A DNA stretch of 64,000 nt from Nocardia sp. NBC_00565. Lineage in GTDB: Bacteria; Actinomycetota; Actinomycetes; Mycobacteriales; Mycobacteriaceae. The position numbers and the translations under genes were made by a program. The stretch is taken from positions 8,432,001 through 8,496,000 of the forward strand of contig NZ_CP107785.1 in NCBI RefSeq assembly GCF_036345915.1, in the 5' to 3' direction. The notes under the pieces were generated by a model, which saw only the letters and a list, made by a program, of their open reading frames with translations, did no database searches and had not been told where the DNA came from. This document shows, piece after piece, positions 44,535 to 52,850 of the stretch (position 1 is the stretch's first letter; each line of letters opens with the position of its first letter).

Positions 44535-45263
44535 ATGCGTGACCTGGACAATTCATCTGTCGGTCAGGAAACGGCCGAATTACTCACCGGCCCCGATCTC
44601 GCATCGATGCGAGTCGACTACGGCGGCATGCCTTTCGGCAGTGGCGAAGACACCGATCTGGACGAAACCTGGCTGGCAGGCGGCTGGGAGCCGCTGCTGC
44701 GGCACTGGATCGAACAGGCCACCGCGGTCGGTATCGCCGAACCCAATGCCATGGTGGTGGCCACCGTGGCACTGACCGACGTGGGGCCGCGCCCGGTCGC
44801 CAGGACGGTGCTGTGTAAAGGCCTCTCACCCGAGGGTGTGACTTTTTACACGAATTACGACTCGGCCAAGGGCAACCAACTGGCCGCGGTTCCGTTTGCC
44901 GCGGCCACTTTCGTCTGGCCTGTGCTCGGCAGACAGGTCCATGTGCGCGGACCCGTCGAGCAGGTCGTCGCCGAGACGACCGCCGTCTACTGGCGCTCGC
45001 GGCCGCGCGATTCGCAGTTGGGCGCCTGGGCCTCGCGGCAGTCCCGGCCGATCGCGTCGCGGGCCGAACTGGATCGCACGCTGGCGGAGACCACCGCCCG
45101 CTTCGCCGATGTCGACGAGATCCCGGTGCCGCCGCATTGGGGCGGCTACCTGCTGCGCCCGGACGAGGTGGAGTTCTGGCAGGGCCGCCGGGGCCGGCTG
45201 CACAATCGGATCCGGGTCCGGATCAGCGCCGATGCCATGGTGGTCGACCGACTACAACCGTGA
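44535..45263 (+). CDS. pdxH: Pyridoxamine 5'-phosphate oxidase PdxH
   Basis: A 242-residue FMN enzyme that oxidises pyridoxine or pyridoxamine phosphate to pyridoxal phosphate. Family motifs are [73 protein letters not shown] (FMN/PLP contacts), [20 protein letters not shown] and RLHNRIRVR. The end reads VDRLQP where RLAP is usual. The ATG at 44535 fits the family start. PLP made here would serve the aminotransferases nearby, though linkage is probably incidental. Confidence 0.93.
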   Translation: MRDLDNSSVGQETAELLTGPDLASMRVDYGGMPFGSGEDTDLDETWLAGGWEPLLRHWIEQATAVGIAEPNAMVVATVALTDVGPRPVARTVLCKGLSPEGVTFYTNYDSAKGNQLAAVPFAAATFVWPVLGRQVHVRGPVEQVVAETTAVYWRSRPRDSQLGAWASRQSRPIASRAELDRTLAETTARFADVDEIPVPPHWGGYLLRPDEVEFWQGRRGRLHNRIRVRISADAMVVDRLQP

Positions 45264-45320
45264 GGAATGCCACGACCCCAACCCTATTGAGCAGCTGACT
45301 CATTCACTACGCTCCCGGCA

Positions 45321-46613
45321 GTGAAGCTGCTCGCCGACACCACCCCACTGCGCTATCCCGATTACCGGCGGCTGTGGACCAGCAACATCGTCACCGTCAT
45401 CGGCTCGCAGCTGGCGGTTGTCGCGGTGCCGCAGCAGATCTTCCAGATCACCGGCAGTTCCGGCTACGTCGGTCTGGCCGGTCTGTTCGGCGTGGTACCG
45501 CTGATCGTGTTCGGCCTGTGGGGCGGCGCCCTCGCCGATGTGATGGACCGGCGCAAGCTGATGCTCATCACCAATTGCGGCACCGGCGCGACCGCGCTCG
45601 CCTTCTGGGCGCAGGCCGCGGCCGGACTCGACAACGTCTGGATCGTGCTCGGGCTGTTCGCCGCGCAGCAGGCGCTGTTCGCGGTGAATCAGCCGACTCG
45701 TAGCGCCGCCATCCCGCGGCTGCTCCCCGCCGAACACCTGGCCGCCGCCAGTGCGCTGAGCATGACCGTGCAGCAGATCGGCGCGATCGCCGGGCCGGTG
45801 CTCGCGGGTGTGCTGATTCCCATCATCGGGCTGTCCACCCTGTATCTGATCGACGCCATCGCATTGCTGGCCACCATCTGGGCGGTGTGGAAGCTGCCCC
45901 CCATCGCGCCGACCGGTGCCGCGCGCAAGGCTGGATTCCGCGCGGTGCTGGACGGTTTCACCTACCTGGCGACTCAGCGCATCCTGCTCGCCTCGTTCGT
46001 CGTCGACGTGATCGCCATGGTCTTCGGCATGCCGCGCGCGCTGTTCCCGCAGATCGCGCACGAGACCTTCGGCGATCCGGCCACCGGCGGCGTCGCGCTC
46101 GGGCTGCTGTTCGCGTCCATGTCGGTCGGGGCGGTGCTGGGCGGGGTGTTCTCCGGGTGGATCTCCCATGTGCGCCGCCAGGGTCTGGCCGTGGTGGTCT
46201 GTATCGCGCTCTGGGGACTGGCCATGGTCGGCTTCGGTCTCGCCGTCGGATTCACCGGGCACGGCCTCGGCCTCGGACCGGGGCTGTGGATCGCGCTGGC
46301 CTGTTCGGCCTTCGGCGGGGCCGTCGATATGGTCTCGGCCGCGCTGCGCGTCGCGATGCTGCAGACGGTCGCCACCGACGAGATGCGCGGACGGTTGCAG
46401 GGTGTGTTCATCGTGATCGTCGCGGGCGGTCCGCGCATCGGTGATGTTGCCCACGGTTTTGCCGCGGCCGGCCTGGGTACCGCGGTCGCCGCGGCGGGCG
46501 GCGGTGTGCTGGTTGTTGTCGGAGTCGTGCTGGCGGCGCTGGTTTTCCCGGCCTTCGTGCGCTACCGCGTCGGCAGGTCGCATTCGGTGCCGGTGTCGGG
46601 AAACCTCACGTGA
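45321..46613 (+). CDS. MFS transporter (EntS-like efflux family)
   Basis: A 430-residue transporter with twelve predicted transmembrane helices. Motif A is GLWGGALADVMDRRKLMLIT, and LVALFAAQQALFAVNQPTRSAAIPRLLP-like sequence follows, typical of the enterobactin-exporter (EntS/MFS_3) branch (PTRSAAIPRLLPAEHLAAAS). The start is the GTG at 45321. It lies 57 nt after pdxH on the same strand. The substrate is unknown; siderophore or drug efflux are the usual roles. Confidence 0.85.
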   Translation: MKLLADTTPLRYPDYRRLWTSNIVTVIGSQLAVVAVPQQIFQITGSSGYVGLAGLFGVVPLIVFGLWGGALADVMDRRKLMLITNCGTGATALAFWAQAAAGLDNVWIVLGLFAAQQALFAVNQPTRSAAIPRLLPAEHLAAASALSMTVQQIGAIAGPVLAGVLIPIIGLSTLYLIDAIALLATIWAVWKLPPIAPTGAARKAGFRAVLDGFTYLATQRILLASFVVDVIAMVFGMPRALFPQIAHETFGDPATGGVALGLLFASMSVGAVLGGVFSGWISHVRRQGLAVVVCIALWGLAMVGFGLAVGFTGHGLGLGPGLWIALACSAFGGAVDMVSAALRVAMLQTVATDEMRGRLQGVFIVIVAGGPRIGDVAHGFAAAGLGTAVAAAGGGVLVVVGVVLAALVFPAFVRYRVGRSHSVPVSGNLT

Positions 46614-46751
46614 CGACAAGTTGTTTGTGAGGTTCTCCGGTGGGCACCCTCGTTCTCGTGCCGTGCGAGCAACGACTAGCGTCTAGGTGAGAGCACCGCC
46701 GTGTCGACCGCACCCCGTTGCCGACGGTCATAGCCTGAGAGGGATCCTTCC

Positions 46752-48053
46752 GTGCCCGAAAAAGACATCAACGACGCCAAGCCGGTGCTGACCTACCCAG
46801 GCGGCGAGTACGCGATGACGATCGCCGAAGCCAAAGAAGGCAACGACGGCATCGACCTCGGAAAAATGCTGGCCAGCACCGGATACGTGACCTACGACCC
46901 GGGTTTCATGAACACCGCCCCCACCAAGTCGGCGATCACCTATATCGACGGCGACGCGGGCATCCTGCGCTACCGCGGTTACCCGATCGACCAGCTGGCG
47001 GATTCCTCGACCTTCATCGAGGTCAGCTACCTGCTGATCTACGGCGAGCTGCCCACGCAGGCGCAGCTGGACGATTTCACCGATCGGATCCGCAGGCACA
47101 CCCTGCTGCACGAGGATCTCAAGCGGTTCTTCGACGGTTTCCCGCGCAACGCGCACCCGATGCCGGTGCTGTCCTCCGCGGTGAACGCGCTTTCCGCGTA
47201 CTACCAGGACTCGCTGGACCCGCGTGATCCCGAACAGGTCGAACTATCCACCATCCGACTACTGGCCAAGCTGCCCACCATCGCGGCCTACTCGTACAAG
47301 AAGTCGGTCGGCCAGCCGTTCCTCTACCCGGACAACTCGCTGAGCCTGGTGGAGAACTTCCTGCGGATGACCTTCGGCTTCCCGGCCGAGCCCTATGAGG
47401 TCGACCCGGAGATCGCCGCCGCGCTCGACATGCTGCTGATCTTGCACGCCGACCACGAGCAGAACTGCTCCACCTCGACGGTGCGCCTGGTCGGCTCCTC
47501 GGACGCCAACCTGTTCACCTCTGTCTCCGGCGGCATCAACGCGCTGTGGGGTCCGCTGCACGGCGGCGCCAACCAGGCCGTGCTGGAGATGCTGGACGGC
47601 ATCAAGGCCGATGGCGGCAACGTCAAGGAATTCATCCGCAAGGTCAAGAACAAGGAAGACGGCGTGAAGCTCATGGGCTTCGGGCACCGCGTCTACCGCA
47701 ATTACGACCCGCGCGCATCGATCGCCAAGAAGCATGCCGACGCGATCCTGTCCAAGCTCGGCGGCGACGACGAATTGTTCGATATCGCAAAGTCTCTCGA
47801 AGAGGCGGCGCTCACCGACGAGTACTTCATCTCGCGCCAGCTGTACCCGAACGTCGACTTCTACACCGGCGTCATCTACAAGGCCATGGGCTTCCCGACC
47901 CGGATGTTCACCGTGCTGTTCGCGATGGGCCGACTGCCGGGCTGGATCGCGCACTGGCGTGAAATGCACAGCGAGCCTTTGAAGATCGGCCGTCCGCGGC
48001 AGATCTACACCGGTTACGGCCACCGCGACTACGACGAGATCAACGGTCGCTGA
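46752..48053 (+). CDS. gltA2: Citrate synthase GltA2
   Basis: A 433-residue type II-like citrate synthase, the main TCA-cycle enzyme. Conserved elements are SAITYIDGDAGILRYRGYPI, GPLHGGANQAVLEM (catalytic His), KLMGFGHRVYRNYDPRASIA (second His) and YPNVDFYTGVIYKAMGF (catalytic Asp). The GTG at 46752 follows GAGAGGGA. Position corresponds to M. tuberculosis gltA2 (Rv0896). Together with citA it gives the organism two citrate synthases within 3.5 kb. Confidence 0.95.
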   Translation: MPEKDINDAKPVLTYPGGEYAMTIAEAKEGNDGIDLGKMLASTGYVTYDPGFMNTAPTKSAITYIDGDAGILRYRGYPIDQLADSSTFIEVSYLLIYGELPTQAQLDDFTDRIRRHTLLHEDLKRFFDGFPRNAHPMPVLSSAVNALSAYYQDSLDPRDPEQVELSTIRLLAKLPTIAAYSYKKSVGQPFLYPDNSLSLVENFLRMTFGFPAEPYEVDPEIAAALDMLLILHADHEQNCSTSTVRLVGSSDANLFTSVSGGINALWGPLHGGANQAVLEMLDGIKADGGNVKEFIRKVKNKEDGVKLMGFGHRVYRNYDPRASIAKKHADAILSKLGGDDELFDIAKSLEEAALTDEYFISRQLYPNVDFYTGVIYKAMGFPTRMFTVLFAMGRLPGWIAHWREMHSEPLKIGRPRQIYTGYGHRDYDEINGR

Positions 48054-48099
48054 TACTTCCGTCCATCAATCACCGTCACCTATCAGAGGGGATAGCCGA

Positions 48100-48459
48100 A
48101 TGACCAAGCCGGAGATCGAATTCCAGGAGGGCCCCGCGCCCACCGAGCTGGTTGTCAAGGACATCGTCGAGGGCGAGGGCACCGAGGCCGTGCCCGGTGG
48201 CACCGTCGAGGTGCACTACGTAGGCGTGGAATTCGAGTCCGGCGAGGAGTTCGACTCGTCCTGGAACCGTGGCGAGGCGATCAGCTTCCCGCTGCGCGGC
48301 CTGATCCAGGGCTGGCAGGACGGCATTCCCGGTATGAAGGTGGGCGGCCGTCGTCAGCTGACCATCCCGCCGGAGCTGGCCTATGGCCCGGCCGGCGCGG
48401 GTCACAAGCTCTCGGGCAAGACCCTGGTCTTCGTGATCGATCTGCTGAACGCGAACTGA
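48100..48459 (+). CDS. FKBP-type peptidyl-prolyl cis-trans isomerase
   Basis: A 119-residue single-domain FKBP. Motifs GGTVEVHYVGVEFESGEEFD, SSWNRGEAISFPL, GLIQGWQDGIPGMKVGGRRQ, LTIPPELAYGPAGAG and LVFVIDLLN cover the whole fold and the active-site aromatic residues. There is no signal peptide, so it is cytoplasmic. AGAGGGGAT upstream is the ribosome binding site. It lies 46 nt after gltA2, and the two may be cotranscribed. Confidence 0.93.
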   Translation: MTKPEIEFQEGPAPTELVVKDIVEGEGTEAVPGGTVEVHYVGVEFESGEEFDSSWNRGEAISFPLRGLIQGWQDGIPGMKVGGRRQLTIPPELAYGPAGAGHKLSGKTLVFVIDLLNAN

Positions 48460-48474
48460 GCGAAAACGCTTGCC

Positions 48475-48510
48475 GCGGCCCGTGTTCCACTCCGGTGGAG
48501 CACGGGCCGC
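48475..48510 (+). terminator. Strong terminator hairpin after the FKBP gene
   Basis: GCGGCCCGTGTTCCAC at 48475-48490 pairs with 48495-48510 (one G-T pair) around a TCCG tetraloop, 15 nt after the stop codon. Confidence 0.85.
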
Positions 48511-48650
48511 AGTCGATTGACTGCGAGTTCCACGCGGAATCTGAGTATTTCGCCGAAGTCGCCGCGATGCAAGCCGAAACCGACATCCGGGAGATCGCTG
48601 CCCGTTACGCATCCCACCTCGAGTACCCGGCGCTCGGGTTCGACGGTTAG
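48495..48650 (+). other. Doubtful 51-codon reading frame after the terminator
   Basis: An open frame from a GTG inside the terminator stem to TAG. The peptide is protein-like (ESEYFAEVAAMQAETDIREI, then AARYASHLEYPALGFDG) and has G/C-rich third codon positions. However, there is no ribosome binding site and its start lies in the hairpin. It may be the remnant of a gene or chance. Confidence 0.25.
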
Positions 48651-48700
48651 GAGCTCAGGTGCCGACTTGAATTGTGTCCCGTTGGGACCTGAAACGCGAA

Positions 48701-48759
48701 AACCGGTCCGGGAGTGCGGATGACGGCTGCTGCCACCGTCACGCATTCCCGGACCGGTT
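48701..48759. terminator. Long terminator hairpin for the converging lipoprotein gene
   Basis: AACCGGTCCGGGAGTGCG at 48701-48718 pairs with 48742-48759 (one G-T pair). Inside, TGACGG/CCGTCA extends the stem. It lies 15 nt beyond the end of the minus-strand lipoprotein gene. Confidence 0.8.
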
Positions 48760-48773
48760 CGCGTATCTGTGCC

Positions 48774-49604
48774 TTACTTCGGCGGCGCGGTGACCTTGAC
48801 CGGCTTCCCCCAGTCCGACAGCGTCACCTTGATCGTGCCCGGATCCCGCTTGACGACCGCCTGGACCAGGTTCGGGCCGGTTCCGGGCGAGGCCGCCTGC
48901 GACGGCAGTGCCGACGCGGAACCCGACGGCGGCGCGACATCCGCGATCCACAGAGTGATCGGGAACGTACCCGCGGGGTCACCCGACTTGGGCACGATGG
49001 GATCGATCACCGTGGAGTCGATGGTTCCGGAGACCTTCACGGTGTCGACACCGTCGACCTTCTCGCGTCCCTCCACCTTCGGGTTCTTCACCTGCCCGAT
49101 GAGGTTGGCCAGACCCTTGTCCTTGTCGAGGATCACGCCCGGGTCGTAAATCTGCTCCGCCGGACCGACTTTCGCGTAGGCGGAGGAGCCACCGGTCTGC
49201 GCGTACATGACCTTGTCCACGACCAGGAACTTGGCCTGGATGAAGTCGGCTTCGGGCTTGGTCCTGACCTTCGCCTCACCGATCGCCTGACCGGCGCCCT
49301 GCGGCTGGTTGGTCACATCGGCCGAGACGGTCTCGACCGGGAGGTTGGTGAGATTGTCCACCTTCAGATTCAGGTGCACCGCTTGCAGGGTCTGAGTGGT
49401 CTTGGCGGACTCTTGCACGATCTGTGCGGCGTCGGGCAGCTGGCCCGACGGCGGCGCGGACGAGGTGGTCTTCGAGTCGGAGCTGGAGTCGCAGCCCGTA
49501 ACCAGTGCCGCGAACATCGACGCCGCGACCACTGCGGGCACTAGGCCCGGTCGGCGAAGTCGGAGTCGGCGCGTGGTGCGTGCGTGCGCTGTCAGGTCAC
49601 TCAA
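48774..49604 (-). CDS. LppX/LprAFG-family lipoprotein (LprG-like)
   Basis: About 276 residues. The signal peptide ends in a lipobox (VAASMFAALVTGC), then a Ser-rich linker and the LprG fold: AQIVQESAKTTQTLQAVHLN, LTNLPVETVSADVTNQPQGA, DFIQAKFLVVDKVMYAQTGG and VSGTIDSTVIDPI. Family members bind triacylated lipids in a hydrophobic pocket and move them to the cell surface. A TTG at 49604 (GGGGGC upstream) is the best start and gives an unusually long basic stretch before the hydrophobic core. In mycobacteria lprG pairs with an MFS pump (Rv1410c); here it stands alone. Confidence 0.8.
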   Translation of the reverse strand: MSDLTAHARTTRRLRLRRPGLVPAVVAASMFAALVTGCDSSSDSKTTSSAPPSGQLPDAAQIVQESAKTTQTLQAVHLNLKVDNLTNLPVETVSADVTNQPQGAGQAIGEAKVRTKPEADFIQAKFLVVDKVMYAQTGGSSAYAKVGPAEQIYDPGVILDKDKGLANLIGQVKNPKVEGREKVDGVDTVKVSGTIDSTVIDPIVPKSGDPAGTFPITLWIADVAPPSGSASALPSQAASPGTGPNLVQAVVKRDPGTIKVTLSDWGKPVKVTAPPK

Positions 49605-50037
49605 TGTTCTGCCCCCAGAAGAGTGCGAGGTCGGTGAAGACCGGGTGGATGAGACGCAGCTGGTGCTGCCGCCTTCGTGGTAGTGCAGCATTTCGCCCGC
49701 CAGATTAGCCTGTCTCGCAAGTTAACTCGACCCGGTTCCCAGGAGTGAACTCGACCGAATCGCACGTGCTGCGGGGGCCGACGTTACCCTTGGTGCGGTC
49801 TTCTCGCAGAGATCGGGGGGAATCCGACGCGAAAGCTACCGGGTTAAGGGATTGTTTAGTGAGATGTAAGGCGTTGGAACCACGATGCACTCATGAACGC
49901 TCAGGCGGTGTGCGTGTCTTCGGGGGGACGTCCGGCACACCGGGCGATGCGCCCCCGCGCCTGTCCGCGATACACGCCATAACCCCGGTCGGCCGACAAC
50001 GGCCACCGAACCCGCGGATCAGACACGGAGGATTGCC
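49605..50037. other. 433-nt intergenic region upstream of the desaturase cassette
   Basis: No convincing gene. It holds the divergent promoters of the lipoprotein and the desaturase. A short direct repeat, GTTAACTCGACC/GTGAACTCGACC, occurs near 49722 and 49746. GGAGG 6-10 nt before 50038 is the desaturase ribosome binding site. I see no operator or riboswitch. Confidence 0.6.
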
Positions 50038-51501
50038 ATGACGAACAGCCACCCAGAAGCGGAGGAGCGGGACTTCCGTAGACCGCCCGGCCCCCCTCCG
50101 GGTGGACCGTTGAATGTGTGGGTTTACAACGGAAAAGCCTACGATCTGAGCGATTGGATCTCCAAGCATCCCGGCGGCGAGTTCTTCATCGGGCGAACGA
50201 AAAATCGCGATATCACCTCCATCATCGGGTCCTACCATCGCGATCCGGAGCGGATCGGGCGAATGCTCGAGCGGTATGCACTGGACCGCGCGGCATTGCC
50301 CGAGGACATCCATCCGAAGAACAACGCGCCGGACTTCCTGTTCAAGGAAGGCTTCGACAGCTGGCAGGACACCCCGAAGTACCGGTTCGACAACAAGGAA
50401 GATCTGCTCCACAAGGTGAAGGCGCGGCTGAAAGAGCCGCAGTTGGCGGCTCGTCTGCAGCGCATGGACACGATCTTCAACATTGTGGTCGCGGTGCTGG
50501 CCATCGCCTATTTCGCGGTGCAGGGACTGCGGCTGTTCGAGCGCAGCTGGATGCCGCTGCCGGTCTTCGTGATCGCGATGGTGCTGCTGCGCAGTTCGCT
50601 GGCCGGATTCGGCCACTACGCGATCCATCGCGCGCAAAAGGGCCTCAACAAGATCTATACGAATACCTTCGATTTCAATTACGTGGCACTGGCTTTCGTC
50701 ACCGCGGACGGCCACGCGCTGCTGCACCACCCGCATACCCAGAGTGAAGTCGATATCAAAAAGAACGTTTTCACAATGATGATGCGGGTGCCACGGTTGT
50801 ACCGGGTGCCCATTCACACCCTCCACAAGTTCGGACACACGGTGACCGGCATGACGATTCGACTGCTTGACGTCTGCCGCCTCACCCGCAAAGTGGGCAT
50901 CAAGGACATGTACGGAACGTGGGGCGGGGCGCTGCCGCATTTCATCGGATCGTTCGGTGTACGCGCGCTGCTGCTCGGCGAGTTGATCGCCTTCACACTC
51001 GCGGGCGACTTCTGGGCCTGGGCACTGCAATTCGTGGTGACGCTGTGGATCAGTACCTTCCTGGTCGTCGCGAGCCATGATTTCGAGGTGGAGACCGAGG
51101 AACTGCCCGCCTCCGATACCGAAGACTGGGCCGTGAATCAGATGGAGCAGGCCTACGACCTGAAGGTCATCGGAAACCGTTATATCGACTGCTTTCTCGC
51201 GGCGGGCCTGAGTTCGCACCGCGTGCACCACGTCCTGCCGTTCCAGCGCAGCGGCTTCGCCAATATCGCCACCGAGGACGTATTGCGCGAGGAGTCCGCG
51301 AAATTCGGTGTCGAGTGGCTCCCGGCGAAGAGCTTCTTCACCGACCGGTTCCCGAAGCTGTGCCAGACGTATCTGTTGTCGCCCTCGCGCGAAGCCGAGG
51401 AACGGAAATGGGGATTCATCCGTGAGCATTGTTCGCCAGCGGCCTTGAAGACCTGCGCCGTCTACACGGTGCAGGGATTCACCGGAATCGGCACGGTCTG
51501 A
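50038..51501 (+). CDS. Cytochrome b5 domain-fatty acid desaturase/hydroxylase fusion
   Basis: A 487-residue membrane di-iron enzyme. An N-terminal cytochrome b5-like heme domain (about 25-85) has the axial ligands in SKHPGGEFFIG and GSYHRDPER. The desaturase part has hydrophobic helices (VVAVLAIAYFAVQGLRLF; VFVIAMVLLRSSLAGFG) and histidine clusters: HYAIHR, GHALLHHPHTQSE, VASHDFEVE and LSSHRVHHVLPF. This is the layout of front-end desaturases and sphingolipid hydroxylases, in which the fused b5 domain supplies electrons. It probably modifies an acyl chain used by the type III PKS encoded 87 nt downstream. GGAGG precedes the ATG. Confidence 0.88.
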   Translation: MTNSHPEAEERDFRRPPGPPPGGPLNVWVYNGKAYDLSDWISKHPGGEFFIGRTKNRDITSIIGSYHRDPERIGRMLERYALDRAALPEDIHPKNNAPDFLFKEGFDSWQDTPKYRFDNKEDLLHKVKARLKEPQLAARLQRMDTIFNIVVAVLAIAYFAVQGLRLFERSWMPLPVFVIAMVLLRSSLAGFGHYAIHRAQKGLNKIYTNTFDFNYVALAFVTADGHALLHHPHTQSEVDIKKNVFTMMMRVPRLYRVPIHTLHKFGHTVTGMTIRLLDVCRLTRKVGIKDMYGTWGGALPHFIGSFGVRALLLGELIAFTLAGDFWAWALQFVVTLWISTFLVVASHDFEVETEELPASDTEDWAVNQMEQAYDLKVIGNRYIDCFLAAGLSSHRVHHVLPFQRSGFANIATEDVLREESAKFGVEWLPAKSFFTDRFPKLCQTYLLSPSREAEERKWGFIREHCSPAALKTCAVYTVQGFTGIGTV

Positions 51502-51588
51502 ACCGATTCCGCCGACCGCGTCGACCGATCGAGCCGCTGCCCGACGGCAGCTCCGATCACCATTTTCATAAGAAACGGGGAGATTTTC

Positions 51589-52791
51589 GTGTCTATCACC
51601 ATCAATGAGGAGGGCTCCGCGCCCACGTCGGCCGCTCGCCAGGGGAACGAGCACGGCCACGACCTCGCGCAGCACGGACTGCCGCCCGCGCCGCCGACCA
51701 CCATCGGCGTCATCGAGAGCATCGCGACGGGCGCGCCGGGTCGGATCGTCGATCAGGACGACGCCGCGGATCGAGTCGCCGAGCTGTTCACCGATCCGAC
51801 TCAGCGGGCGCGGATCTCGCGGATCTACCAGAAGACGAAGATCGATACCCGTCGCATGGTGATCGATCCGCTCGATCCCGAATTCCTGCCGTTCAGTGGG
51901 GATTCGGGCACGATTCGGGATCGGATGAACCTGTACTACCGCCACGCGGTGCCGCTGGCCGTCGACGTCGCCGGACGTGCACTCGCCGGTGTCGACGACG
52001 CGGCCGCGGAGATCGGACTGCTGGTCTTCGTGACCAGCACCGGCTTCATCGCCCCCGGTGTCGATGTCGCCGTGGTCAAACAGCTCGGCCTGTCGCCCTC
52101 GGTGGGCCGGGTCGTGGTGAACTTCATGGGCTGCGCCGCCGCCATGAACGGCATTCGGACCGCCGTGGATTACGTTCGGGCACATCCGGATAAGAAGGCC
52201 ATGGTGGTCTGCCTGGAGCTGAGCTCGGTGAACGCCGTCTTCGACGACAACATCAACGATGTGATCATCCACAGCCTGTTCGGGGACGGCTGCGGTGCGG
52301 TCGTCATCGGCGCCGGACAGGTCCAGCAGCCGCTGGCGCCGGGCAAGGTAGTGATCCGGGACAGCTTCAGCCAGCTGTTCGACGGCGCGGAGGACGGCAT
52401 CGTGCTCGGTGTCAACCACAACGGCATCACCTGCGAGCTGTCGGAGAATCTGCCCGAGTACATCTACACCGGGGTCGATCCCGTGGTCACTGCGGTATTG
52501 CGGCGCAACGGATTGCAGAAATCGGATGTCGATCTGTGGGCGATCCACCCCGGCGGGCCCAAGATCATCGAGGAGTCCGTGCACTCGCTGGGTATTCCGG
52601 CGGAGCGGGCGGCCTCGAGCTGGGAGGTGCTGGCCAGGTTCGGCAATATGCTGAGCGTATCGCTGATCTTCGTGCTGGAACAGATGATTCAGCAGGCGGA
52701 GACGGCGAAACCGATCTCGACGGGGGTGGCGTTCTCCTTCGCGCCGGGTGTCACCCTCGAAGGCATGATCTTCGACATCATCCGCCGGTAA
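51589..52791 (+). CDS. Type III polyketide synthase (chalcone synthase-like)
   Basis: A 400-residue homodimeric condensing enzyme. The catalytic triad is visible: Cys182 in VNFMGCAAAMNG, His320 in LWAIHPGGPKIIEE and Asn353 in LARFGNMLSVSLIFVLE. The C-terminal loop reads VAFSFAPGVTLEG, a variant of the usual GFGPG motif. It extends a CoA- or ACP-bound starter with malonyl-CoA and cyclises it, commonly to alkylpyrones, alkylresorcinols or tetrahydroxynaphthalene. The adjacent desaturase and ABC exporter favour a long-chain phenolic or pyrone lipid. The start GTG at 51589 follows ACGGGGAG. An N-terminal extension of about 35 polar residues precedes the fold. Confidence 0.9.
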   Translation: MSITINEEGSAPTSAARQGNEHGHDLAQHGLPPAPPTTIGVIESIATGAPGRIVDQDDAADRVAELFTDPTQRARISRIYQKTKIDTRRMVIDPLDPEFLPFSGDSGTIRDRMNLYYRHAVPLAVDVAGRALAGVDDAAAEIGLLVFVTSTGFIAPGVDVAVVKQLGLSPSVGRVVVNFMGCAAAMNGIRTAVDYVRAHPDKKAMVVCLELSSVNAVFDDNINDVIIHSLFGDGCGAVVIGAGQVQQPLAPGKVVIRDSFSQLFDGAEDGIVLGVNHNGITCELSENLPEYIYTGVDPVVTAVLRRNGLQKSDVDLWAIHPGGPKIIEESVHSLGIPAERAASSWEVLARFGNMLSVSLIFVLEQMIQQAETAKPISTGVAFSFAPGVTLEGMIFDIIRR

Positions 52792-52850
52792 GCGGCTTCA
52801 TCCGCACCACGCCCATTCGGCCATACCCCCGTTGAGGGAGCTCAGTAACC

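Noticed and set aside
44279..44551. N-terminal extension of CitA through the repeat array
   Set aside because: AAGGAGAG before the ATG at 44278 and the normal family length favour the short form; the extension encodes repeat-derived sequence.
45300..46619. 439-codon minus-strand frame over the MFS gene
   Set aside because: Antisense shadow with His/Arg/Asp-rich low-complexity composition.
49891..52584. 897-codon open frame antisense to the desaturase and PKS genes
   Set aside because: It is the shadow of two genes with clear motifs; its composition is rich in Arg, His, Asp and Gln as expected from reading high-GC codons backwards.
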